Assembly: GCA_037447655.1 (NCBI GenBank) | Contig: JBBHKE010000131.1 | Coordinates: 1 to 45,792 of the forward strand | Reading direction: 5' to 3' | DNA: 45,792 nucleotides | DNA from: Zygnema cylindricum | Taxonomy: Eukaryota > Streptophyta > Zygnematophyceae > Zygnematales > Zygnemataceae | Shown: positions 1 to 10,500 of the stretch, piece after piece | Position numbering within the stretch: the stretch's first letter is position 1 | Layout of the letters: the number at the start of each line of letters is the position of its first letter | The notes under the pieces: model-generated | Told to the model about the DNA's origin: nothing | The model's database searches: none | Seen by the model: only the letters and a program-made list of their open reading frames with translations | Made by a program: the position numbers and the translations under genes

Positions 1-589
1 TTTTGCTTTTGAAGGGAGGTGATCTTTCGTGAAATTTAAAGACGACATGTCTAAATTGTCTCTCACATGTGGCGCTTTCCTAGGTGAGCAACCCTCCCTC
101 CCCCAAATTTGAGCTAACATATATGCCTCCGATCATCTTGAGATCCCCCCCTGCCATGGTTCCCTAACCTTTACACTTGGGCCTTCACCCTTAGCTTTGA
201 GTTCCTATGATATTTCCTCTAAGGGCATTTTAGGGTTTTTTAGGGTTCCCTAGGATATTTCCTTCCAAGGGTCCTTTCAGCTAGGCCTTCATCCATCATG
301 TATATACATTTTTTTTTCTTATATTGATGTCCATAAGTGAAACAGCGAGAGGGGGCTATTGAACGAGTGAGAAATTCTCTCTCTCTCCTTCTCCCTCTAC
401 CTCTACCTCTCCCGCTTCCTCTCCCTCTCCCTCTCGCTCTCTTTTTCGCTCTCCCGCTTCCTCTCCCACTCCCTTCCCTCCCTCTCCCTCTCCCTCTAAA
501 GGGTACAAACAAAATTATGGTTTCCAACTCTCCAGCGTCCAGCTTGTGATTTGAGAAACACCAGTTCAAAATACGACAATTAAAGTACT
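1..589. other. Intergenic, CT-rich tract
   Basis: No gene is supported here. Positions about 371-505 are a dense, imperfect run of CTCTCC/CTTCCT on the plus strand. It opens long low-complexity Leu/Pro/Ser (plus) and Arg/Gly (minus) reading frames that are not proteins. Around 225-250 there are plant telobox-like TTTAGGG steps, too short and scattered to be a telomere array. Confidence 0.6.
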
Positions 590-815
590 TCTTTCAACAT
601 ACGCATTGTGGTTTGAGGCGCTGCATTAGAGGAAACTTTGAGTTTGGGTGGTTTTATTTTCCTGGTTATTGTTTTCTTTTTGTTTTTGTTTTTGTTGTGT
701 TGTTATTTTATTCCCCTGGTAGTTTTTCAGTTGCGGCTATGCCACCCTTTTTGTACCCCCGGACTCATATGGTTTACCATCGTGCATTTTAATAAATCCT
801 GCGTTTTTTTTTTCT
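590..815 (+). mobile_element. 3' tail fragment of a non-LTR retroelement
   Basis: The segment reads like the 3' UTR of a LINE. It has GTTTGAGGC near the start (also present in the 3' UTR of the large retroelement near 22.93 kb), a T-rich body, and a terminal block with the palindrome ATGGTTTACCAT at 769-780 followed by AATAAA (about 791). The same T-rich body plus palindrome plus A-rich end is seen at 23.1, 37.98 and 38.41 kb. No coding sequence is attached, so it is a severely 5'-truncated copy. The assignment is an inference from shared layout. Confidence 0.35.
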
Positions 816-1530
816 CTTCGTCTCTTTCTCCCTCTCCCTCTTTATCTCATTTTCCCTCTCCCTCTTGAAAAGTACATGGTTTTAAGACATTTGGAAATTC
901 TTTTTGTTATCAATTTCGTCATCGAAGTTTAATCGCCTTTTTCCATTTTATGTTTCCTTTTTCTTTTCCGTTCCTTCTTAGCACCCTTGTCTTCAGTTTT
1001 CGAACTTAATCACCACTTGAACTAATAGTTGAATGATTCCAGTTAATTTTTTTTAGTTAATGTATTTTTCTTTCCCTGTCCATTTAAATTTGTTACTCGG
1101 AATGAAGATTGATAAAGATTTATGCTCAACAATACATTTCAACGATACATTGAAAAAGTGTAACAGTCGTAACAAAGCAATGATGTGGTAGACAAAGAAG
1201 CGTGAGTTTAAAACCTTTGTCGTAGAAGAAATTACAATGTGAAACTTTCAAGAAGCGTTTTTGTTGTTTGTTTTGTTTTAGTAACTGTTGGCTCTTATGG
1301 TCTTTAAATGTTCTATTCCTATATTTACCCCCCTTTGTACTTGATGGTTTCCATCCCCTTTCTGTGATAACGTTTTTTTTCTTCATATATCTCACTGAGC
1401 ATTGTTAACAGGGGGACTTTTGGCCCAATCACAATGTTCTATCGAATCCAACCAACGAGAATTTATATTGGATCAAGATTCTTTCACTACTTCGTTAGGA
1501 CGTTAAAAGCATTTTGACCATGTACCTAAC
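816..1530. other. Intergenic
   Basis: AT-rich sequence with a short CT-rich patch at 815-865. No convincing coding, RNA or repeat feature seen. Confidence 0.5.
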
Positions 1531-1532
1531 TA

Positions 1533-1720
1533 CACCGCTAATCGATATTAGTGTCAACATCTTTTCTCCTTACACACTGTCAGATTGTCTGATGATTCCT
1601 AGTGGAAGGTAAGGTTCTCACATTCCTATTGGCGGTATCGGATCAACAATCCGACAAGTGTGCACAGAGATAAGATGTTTTAAGTGGCAAAAAAGCTAAC
1701 ACTAACAGCGATTAGTGGTG
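1533..1720. mobile_element. TA-flanked MITE, family member 1
   Basis: A 188-bp element flanked by TA on both sides (1531-1532, 1721-1722). The left terminus reads CACCGCTAATCGATATTAGT. The reverse complement of the right terminus reads CACCACTAATCGCTGTTAGT. TA duplication and short AT-rich non-coding body fit a non-autonomous Tc1/mariner (Stowaway-like) MITE. Four more copies with the same terminal consensus lie in this window. Confidence 0.7.
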
Positions 1721-1722
1721 TA

Positions 1723-3228
1723 CTTGTATGATATGAATCACCAAAATTCTCCTCTTACAATGACCGAATGGGGCTTGTTTTTGAAGCCTAATTTGATCTC
1801 CTAAAACTCTATGCACACAAGTCTAACTCGGAAGATCTAAAACTTAATAAACAGGTTCTGCTATGATATTTGCAATAAGCCATCAAGCATGTACGGCGGC
1901 CATTCCTACAAGAAGATATGTCAGGTCAAAGAGACCCTCCTTGGCTAGTTAAAGCCTTTGTTTTTCCCGAAAAGGTTTGCCTCACGTCCCCTCTCTCCCT
2001 CTATCTCTCTCCTCCTCCTTTCCCTCCTTTTTCCTGTTCCTTCCCTCTCGAACGAGCGGAATTTTCTCGTTTTCTTCGAGCATGGTTTTGCTTCCCCGGT
2101 TCTCTTTCCTTTATTTTATCGGTCGGACCGATTCCCCTTTATCCTAACGGATTTGTCTTTAATTGCCTTTTCTTCCCTTCCCCATAATTCTCTCTTCTGG
2201 TCTCATTCTGCTTCATGTACATACATTATTGTTTTTCTTATATTGTTTGATGCCATTCGCGAAATTGATTTTACAAAGGAAATGGGAAAGGGCCATTGAA
2301 CAACTTCCTTGGTTTTTAAACCGTCAAGCAATTAATTGGTTTTCAAATTTATCTCGTTTTTCTATTAAGAACCAAACCTATTTTTTGATTTTTGGGTAAT
2401 TGTATCTTAGTAATCCACGTAAATCACAACTTGTACATTCCTTTACTCTGAGATCCCCCTTTTATCTTAATTACCATTAAATAAAGTAGGCCGACAAGGG
2501 GAAATTTGTAAAGAAAATAGAGGAAATATTCAAATAAGTGGAAATCAAATACGACTATCTTGTCCTCCATATATTGGTCGTTTCCCTCGCTCCAACGGGT
2601 GTAACCTTATACTTAGATTTCCTCCTAGCAAGCCCTCCCTATGATCAAACTTGTTAAACTAACTTGTTCCGACTTGAGACATATCCACCCGCCAAATGGG
2701 CTTCTTCTAAGAGCCTTTTTGATTGGTTAATCTAGAAATGGCAAGTTTTTAATCACGGCTAACCTGTCTAGAGGTTATAGTGTTTCCCTTGGCACATGTG
2801 CTACAAGTCCTCACAGTCATCGTGTCCTTACGCTAGAAGTCTAGGAAATGTGTGTTGTGTGGATGAATTACGAGGCAGTGAGGCCCTAACCGCGTTTCCT
2901 AAGTGACCAAGACGTGTTTTGTGCGTATTGTGTAGATGCTAAATTTTGGCGGGGGTTATACTCCCTTTAAATTCTTTGCTATTTTTTCCTTATCGTACAA
3001 AAAATATAGACTTTAAAAGCGAACAATGGAAATTTCGGTGTTCGTACGCAAACCTAATACGAAACAGAAAAAAACAAATTTCAAGATTGTATAAGCATAA
3101 TGATGTAGAGTCTCACATTTAACGTGGCAATACTCTATAGGTTGCCGCACGTAGAGTTTTGGGCACAGTTTGGCGCCAAAAGAGAGGTCAAGAATATGTG
3201 ACTTCTCGTCCACTAAAGAAGAAAAATA
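1723..3228. other. Intergenic
   Basis: No gene supported. The open frames at 1.9-2.4 kb are low-complexity Ser/Pro/Phe-rich translations of a CT-rich patch. About 3005-3220 shares a block (GCGAACAATGGAAATTTCGG and what follows) with the foldback element at 8.33 kb, so it is probably a decayed half of that repeat. Confidence 0.45.
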
Positions 3229-3429
3229 CGCCGTGAATCGCTATTAGCGTTCATAACGCTATTTCGGCGCCCCCATATTTTGACCAAAGTTCTCAAATAG
3301 AATAATTAATTCTACTTTGGAAAACCCCAAATTCCCAATTAGAGTCAATGATTTCCGTGAAAATCCCCAAATTCGTTAATTGTTTTTTAACCCTAATTAT
3401 TTCACAACGTTAATAGTGATTCACTGTGT
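3229..3429. mobile_element. TA-flanked MITE, family member 2
   Basis: A 201-bp element between TA at 3227-3228 and TA at 3430-3431. Left end CGCCGTGAATCGCTATTAGC; reverse complement of right end CACAGTGAATCACTATTAAC. Same family as 1533-1720, 6687-6900, 12185-12400 and 43001-43226. Confidence 0.65.
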
Positions 3430-3431
3430 AA

Positions 3432-4899
3432 TCTTGTAGTGTCGTTAGAAGTCGTTGTCTTCCGTAGAGTGGCCGCTCCCACATTTCTTGTGGCGTTGTC
3501 GACAAATTATCCATGCGCGTCTCTTGTAAAATGTTCTTGTCAAGTTTTACGAAATGACGCAGCGGAGGTCCACAATATGGGACATTCATTAGTGTGGCAA
3601 AAGGGACGTCGTTCCGTATATGTGCCATATTTAGAGTCTTTCCCCAAATTCCTTTTCTTGCTACTCCACATTATGGTGATTCTTCCTTTGTTTGGCAATC
3701 ATATGAAATGTGTGTGACAACTACAAGGGTTCGAGAATTCGAAGTTGCAAAAGGCAACCATGAGAGATAGTTAAGGTTTTCATAGCAGGTGACTCTATAA
3801 GGAGATCTACGTGAAATCTCCACAAAGTCCTTCGAATGAGGTGTATGAATTTGAGCATCTAACCTGGCTAATGTTTTGGGACATGTGGAGAGGAGGTGGT
3901 CGAAATTTCAAGGTTGACTATAGAAGGCCAACGATACCACAAAGATCTACCTCTAACCAGGGAAAATTACACTTCATATAAAGAGTCGCCAAAGTGGGAT
4001 TTTTAAGGAAATTAAGATTTGCACTGAGTAGTATTTAGTAGATGATTCATGGCTCTAAAAGCAAAGTAACAAGTCAATGAATCGAGACTAAATGGGAGTG
4101 TTTTCTGTTTCGAGATGAGATATTACCAATGACCGGACATTTCACCTTTGTGGATGGACCAATGGATGATCTTCCTATGGTAAATGGCCTAAATTATCCT
4201 TCAAATATGGAGGGCCCGCAAAAGAAATTTCAATTTTTGAGGGGTCAAACAAGAAAAATCAAGGATTGAGGGCTCTAAAGGTGTGGGAAGACACGGTGAA
4301 GAGGGGTCGTACAAACGATAAAGGGCTTTTCGTGCTTTCGAACGGCGACGCCTTCTTATCTACTCCATCAATTCCATCCATTTATCTTTCCATCCCTTCC
4401 CAACTCTAGATGCGCTATTTGTGAATTTTTTTTAATGCACTGTCTTATTTCGGGATAATTTTGAAAAAAATCATGTTAAATGGGTATGCTTTGACCGCGA
4501 ACCTTTAAAAACTTGAAAAAGTGACGTACCGTGACTTTTCCGCGCGAAATTTCACAAGGTTACCCATTAGTTATAGGCAGCAGATATTGACAAAATGAAA
4601 TCCTACGATTTCATTTAATCAAAGACTGTTATTTAGACAAAGCGTGGACATTGCATCGGACGGAAGAGATGGTCCTTTAAATTCAGTTACAAATTAAGTT
4701 GATGTACTCATTTTTGACACAATTGACCTTGTGGGTCACATTTTGGCGAAAGTTAATGTCAATGAACACATTTTATGGACATTCTACTTTCGTTCTATAT
4801 GTATATTCATTCATTTTTTCTATTATTTTACCATACATTTTAGGCGCATGACACCACTAAAGTTTCGTCCTTTCTTCCCATCCTTTCCACTCCTTCTAT
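3432..4899. other. Intergenic
   Basis: Opposed short open frames at 3.41-3.72 kb show no recognisable domain and no splice-consistent neighbours. I see no gene, RNA or repeat that can be supported. Confidence 0.45.
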
Positions 4900-6565
4900 C
4901 CTTTCGGATACTTTCATAACTCGACATTTTGATTTTGCTCTTCAAGCAAATTTTTCCCATGTGGGCGACCTACTCAACCTTTTTGATCCTCCGTGGCTTT
5001 TGCTTTTCTTAAAAGTTTTTCCCCTACTGCGCACCTTCATTAGTCGCACTTCCCCTTTCACCCCAATAGTAGTCTCATCTTTTTTCGCTTTTGATGATCG
5101 CCTCATGGACGTCATTCGCACTTTGTTGGGTTGTGGGAATTCTACGAGCCCAGGTCCGCATTCATGGGTCCTTCCCGTTTTGTAAGAGTGGTTTACTATC
5201 TACCACGTGTGTGGCTCCCCCCTCCCAACTTGCGAAGATCGTATCTTATTGCTTCCGGGCTCATCTCTTGTTTTTTTGTTGGAGTGTTCTTGCTCTCATT
5301 GTTCCTTATGTTTCAAATGATGTTTTAACCTTCCAACGATTCATTTTGATGTTGTCATCTTATATTCCGCCTCTTGTTTTAGCGGATATGTTGGTTCTCT
5401 TCACCATTCTTTCGAAATCGGTCGCATGTTTAGAAATCGATGACTGATAAGGTTGTCGCTGCTGGCAAATCCGCGCTTCTCGATGTGCTTGCCTCTGATT
5501 CTTCGTGTTCGCGCTCTCCCTTCTAGTGGACGTGGCTCCGAACCTTATACATTCACCTGTTTCATCCACACCACGTTTCACGCCCTCTCAATTCACGACC
5601 GCCCTCAGGTTTAGGCTTGCCTTCCCTCACCCACCTTATAAGGCTCTTTTGTTTACTCGTGTGACCATGTTCTTCATCCTCATAGTGTCCATTTGCTCCG
5701 TTGATTCAATGGGGGAAAAGTTGATTCAGGCCCACGACATTGTTTGGGACACAATCGCGACTATCGCTTCCATGCGGAGATATTATGTTCGTTGTGAGGC
5801 TTCACATATTATTCTTACTTCTCAATGGAGCACCTCGCATATTTGGTGACATTGTTTTGGCGTATTCTGCCTCGGATATAGTTGTTGGTCAAGCCGCTCG
5901 ACATGTTGGAGTGGCTTCCCGTGATGCGGCTAAGAAGCGTGGTTATTGGTGTTGTGTATCGGTAGCCATTTGCCGATAACCGATATACCCCTTTTTGGCC
6001 TACCGATACATTGGCACGATGTTACGGTATTAATGGTATCACGATAAAAAACCGGTTCTATCGTGATAAATTGGTTTGATAGCTATCAGCGATAATTGTA
6101 CAGTTCATTTAGTACAGGTGTACGGTTTACTAACCTGCCGTTCTCTTGTTATAGAACGTTTGGAACATATTGTCATACGTGGCATGCCACGCTATATACA
6201 GAGAAAAATATAATACAGTATACTACAAAATACTTTTATACAGCGTACTATATTTTTTTTCACTTCATATTGCCGATATTTGTTGGTCTCGGAGCAATAT
6301 ATCGGGACCCCTCGCTGTTCTAATGGATAACTACCAATATCGCTTTTATCGCGATAAGGTTTTCCCGATGCACAACACTAGTGGTTATGCACACCGAGGT
6401 ACTATGGATGACTTTATTCCGATGGCGGTTGAGATATTTAGTTGTTTGTCTATTGCTTTGGATGAGTTTCTTAATACTTGGGGCCGACGCTCTTTCGAGT
6501 GACATGCCTTGGATGCCCTCAACTTTGGTCTGTCTTCTTATCGTCAGCGTTTATTCGCAGCCTTA
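4900..6565 (+). pseudogene. Decayed RLE-type non-LTR retroelement, copy 2 (C-terminal part)
   Basis: Translated fragments align by eye with the C-terminal half of the large element at 17.4-23.2 kb. DLLNLF...SRTSP...FDDRLMDVIRTL corresponds to DLPKLP...ARTLPP...FDDQLFRILHQL. ALRFRLAFPHPP corresponds to LRLRLGLPHPS. AHDIVWDTI corresponds to AHDMVRDAI, and GDIVLAYS...ASRDAAKKRG to GDIVLTGP...AARDAAASKE. After the internal hAT insertion the homology resumes with YAHRG...FLNTWGRRSFE and ends near YRQRLFAA. Multiple frame changes and stops show it is dead. The reverse transcriptase part is absent, so the copy is 5'-truncated. Confidence 0.7.
5947..6380. mobile_element. Non-autonomous hAT-type MITE inserted in retroelement copy 2
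   Basis: A 434-bp insertion bounded by an exact 8-bp direct repeat GTGGTTAT (5939-5946 and 6381-6388). Removing the insertion and one repeat restores the retroelement reading KKRGYAHR. Termini are inverted: left TGGTGTTGTGTATCGGTAG, right (reverse complement) TAGTGTTGTGCATCGGGAA. An 8-bp target duplication and T-A-G-N-G-TTG termini are the hAT superfamily signature. The interior has repeated CGATA-rich subterminal words and no transposase frame. Confidence 0.8.
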
Positions 6566-6686
6566 TAAAAGAAAAGGCCAAAAAAGGTAAAGAGTAGAAA
6601 AAAGGGTAGGAAATTATCCCCTCCAGCCCATTTCTACTGCAAAAAACCTAATGTGAAAGCTAAATGGACAAGCCAAATGTACAGTA

Positions 6687-6900
6687 CACCGTGTATTCGC
6701 TATTAGTGTTAATGTTTTTTTCTCCACTTGAACTTTTATTTTCCGCACACACATCTCCTACTTTAAGTGAGAGACCGCCAATCCCAAGAAAAAATGTATC
6801 CTTCCAATCGTAACCGTCGGATCGAAGATCTGAAGACTGCAAAGGAGAAAAGGTGTTTTAAGTGGGAAAAAAAAATTAACACTAATACTGATACACGGTG
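6687..6900. mobile_element. TA-flanked MITE, family member 3
   Basis: A 214-bp element with TA at 6685-6686 and 6901-6902. Left end CACCGTGTATTCGCTATTAG; reverse complement of right end CACCGTGTATCAGTATTAGT. Both ends continue with GTTAAT and a T run, giving inverted repeats of about 45 bp. This is the best preserved copy of the family. Confidence 0.75.
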
Positions 6901-6902
6901 TA

Positions 6903-7592
6903 GTGTACACAAATCAGAAAACGATATCTTGGACAGCTTCATGAGGCTGAAGAACCACTGCAGAAATCTTCTGCTTTAAATCTTTATTGCCACATTTTGC
7001 TTTCAGATGAAAATATTTTCCTGAACATATTTTCTTGCCAAGATTTTCGCTGCTTTAGAAATTTCAGGACAAAAATGAAAAAATAATGAGAAGAATATGA
7101 CAAAGGGTGAGAAAAGGATAACGAAAAGCGAGAAAATTTTAAAGATCAGGATGATTTTCTGGTGTTTCCTCCAACTCAGTTCAAATTCTTGATATGTACA
7201 AAAAATGCAGTTAAGATCTCCAATCACATATCAGAACAGAAGTAACGATGATACAAATTTCTCTTTGTACCTGAAAGAAGAAAAGGAATAAATAAGAAAG
7301 AAAAGAAAACTAGCACAAAATGTGTCCTGAAAGAATTTTTTTTTTGGCCGCAAAAGCATTGAAATTTGCAACCAGGAATAAAACCTAAATACTAACTGGG
7401 AACTGAAAAACATGCTATGAAACTATATTAGAAAGCTCTATAAGGGGCTTAAACCCGTATCCATTTTCCACTGATTAAAAACTGAAATCTTTTTACGATA
7501 CAAAGTTTTCGTCATAAAAATCACCGAATTCCTGCACATAGGGAAAAGAAAACACCTACCAAATCGGTTTCCTACAGTTAACGATTTTTACC
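6903..7592. other. Downstream flank of the CBM48 gene
   Basis: AT-rich sequence that should contain the 3' UTR of the minus-strand gene ending at 7593. The small open frames here are Phe/Ser-rich and have no recognisable domain. Confidence 0.4.
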
Positions 7593-10500
7593 TTAATTGA
7601 GAGAAAGTAATTTCTGGGCAAAAAGTCGTTTGTGAACCCAAAAAACGACGAGTTCTGGAGTAATTTTCTTTTCGTCGATAAGGAAAGGCTCCACTGTACT
7701 TGGATCTCCTCCGTGAGTGGCTAGAGAGAATCCTCGACTCCCTGAAAACAAATAAGGTAGAAAAAGGAAAACAAACGAGAGAGGAAAAAAACAAGAAGAA
7801 AAAACGAGGGAGGAAAAAGCCAACGGAAGAGAGAATTTAGGACATAGTTTTATTGAGACTGCTACTAGAATTAGAGCTTGAAATCGCTAAAACCATCACC
7901 ACCATTCACAAATACATTGAGTACAAACATCCTGTTAAAAATACATGTTCTGGATTTTCCGTTTACACTACATATAAACTTTGTTACTTTGTTGCTTTGT
8001 CTAGTGTTTACTCCTTTCCATTGACAACTTGAATAAAAAAGAAAATGATGCATCCGATCGGTGCAACCGATAAACAAGTTTAGCATTTACTATTGACCAC
8101 ACGAGCCAGATAAACATACACCCATTAATGTGTATTAATAATGTGAAGACGAATTATAACTTGTCGATAAAAGCCACACTAATAGTTGCGTCTGGTTTTC
8201 AACTTTATATGTCTTAATACATGAGTCCATTTTATCACGTTATGACACATCTGCTTTTGCCATTTTCGCCTTTTTGTACTCTCTAAACGTAACCGTACGT
8301 TACACACGCCAAAGGTACAAAAGGTTTAAATTTCAACGCCGAACAATGAAAATTGTCAGTGTCTGGACGCAGTTTTACAGTATAGGGTGCAAAAAGATAA
8401 AACGTCAAGATTCAATGTACCTACTGTCGGTGTGGACGGTGCAATAAACCTAACCGGTACAAATTCGTACAAGTGACACCTACTGGAGCATGCCACGTTT
8501 AGAAATGAGATTGTCCAGACCAAAAAGTTCATGGCTTTTTGGCATTTTGTCCTTTTGCGACCTATACCGTAAATCTGCATACGAATACCAACAATTTTCA
8601 TCGTTTGGCTTTGAATTTACGCTTCTTGTAATTTTGTGCACGAGGCGCGCAAGAAAATTCTACAGTTATGTGTGTAAGGTGCAAAAGGCAAAAATAGCAG
8701 AAAAAAAAGAAAAGGCGAACAGAGCAGAAAAAAAAAAAAGTTGAAAATAGCTCCCACATATATTCTGTAATATTGTAATAGATATCTGCCCTTTGTAATT
8801 TGCTATCTGATGTTACATTTTAATACAATATTATAGCACATTGGTAAAACTTCGAGTGTTATGGTATTCTATAATAGAAGGTTGCAATAATACACCGGTA
8901 CTATTTTAATATTATAAATAATCATTTATGCATCAGCTTTTTTCTTGAAAATCAAATTAAAATTTAGAATCCTTATTTTCTAGCCTAAATACATGGGAAA
9001 AAAAGCATTGAAAACCTGCCAAGGGAGCAGAAGTGTACAAAAAAGAATGAAAAGGCGAACCAGACAAAAGAGTTGCAAAAAGGAACATGGAAAAAAATCA
9101 TACCTTCAAGCTTGCCATCAGGAAAGTAGCACCAAAACGCATAAGGAACACCTCCTTTAAGGAAACTTCCACGAAGCTGCATCAATCATAGAACTAAATC
9201 CATACGTTCAAACTAAATCCACGGCAAACCCTTTTACTACCTTTTGATTAAAAATATAGACAACATTGGTTTCCGACAAATATACAATGCTCTGGAATAT
9301 GATAAAAGAAAGAACTGGAATCGTCTTTCGAAACATAGGCATGCAATTTATTTAAAGAAATTATAAACATTCCTAGAGAATATCTCAGCAATTTTTTTTT
9401 TTTTCTTTTTTTTTTTCAGGTTGTGGGTCAGACTATACTTCAGTCAAGATTTGGCAGTTATATTTCCTATTTCCTTAAACATTGAACAGCTAACCCGTGG
9501 AAACTGACTGAATGCCCGTCATTAGATTGACTGAACATCCACACCTTTTTAAAGACCATAAAGAAATCCACTTAGAAACATTAACAAAAATCTAATAAGC
9601 GTATATTTCAATATGCTAATGATCTATTAGCAACCCTTAGAACGGAACCTGGAATCACAATTTTTCACTGAAGGGACCTGTTTTAAGCACTACTGTGATG
9701 CGTTGCATTTCTGATTCTGCATAGAGTTAAAAGTAAAAAGATAAAACAGATCTCTCGTCTATGAAATATTTAATTTTCAACCATGTGGGCATATACTAAG
9801 AAGACCTACAAAAACAAAAATGTTTGTTCGAAGTTTGACCATTGGAAACTAAAATGCTAAAACCAACACATAAAAAAGCTCACTTCTGCATTTGATTTAT
9901 GCCCAGAAACGTCCACCTACTTCTAATGAAAAACTTTAGACGAGGACGAAGGAGAGAAACAAAATAAATGAGCAGAATTAGGAAAGCAATAGTTCTCAAC
10001 AAAAAGACAGCGACAGTAAAACAGAAAAAAAAGGAAATGAGCAGGCACCTGATCTTCACTGAATGTGAGAGTTAAGTCACTGAGACCCGCCTCACTTCCC
10101 AATTTTGTTGCTAGTTGAGGAATAATATCCTCAGACATGGCTGGTCCGATCGGTTTTGCAGCTGGCTTCTTTCCAACTGCCTTTCCTACAGCTGGAGCGG
10201 CAGCCTTGGGGGCGGGTGCTGCTTCAGCTTTGGGAGCAACTGGCTCCTTCGGGGGAGAAGGGCTAGCAGGTGGAGTTGAAGCTCCTGCGCACCGTGTCTC
10301 AACGGCAATGTCAATGGCAATGGAAAGGGCAAGAAAAATGGTAATATCAATGTCAATGTCGATAGCGATGTCAATGCCAATGTCAAAAGCAATATATATG
10401 TCAATTTTAGCGTCACTGTCAATTTCAACGTCAATGTCAATGACAATGTCCATGTCTATACAATGTTGATGGCAATGACAATGTTGGATGTCAATGTCGA

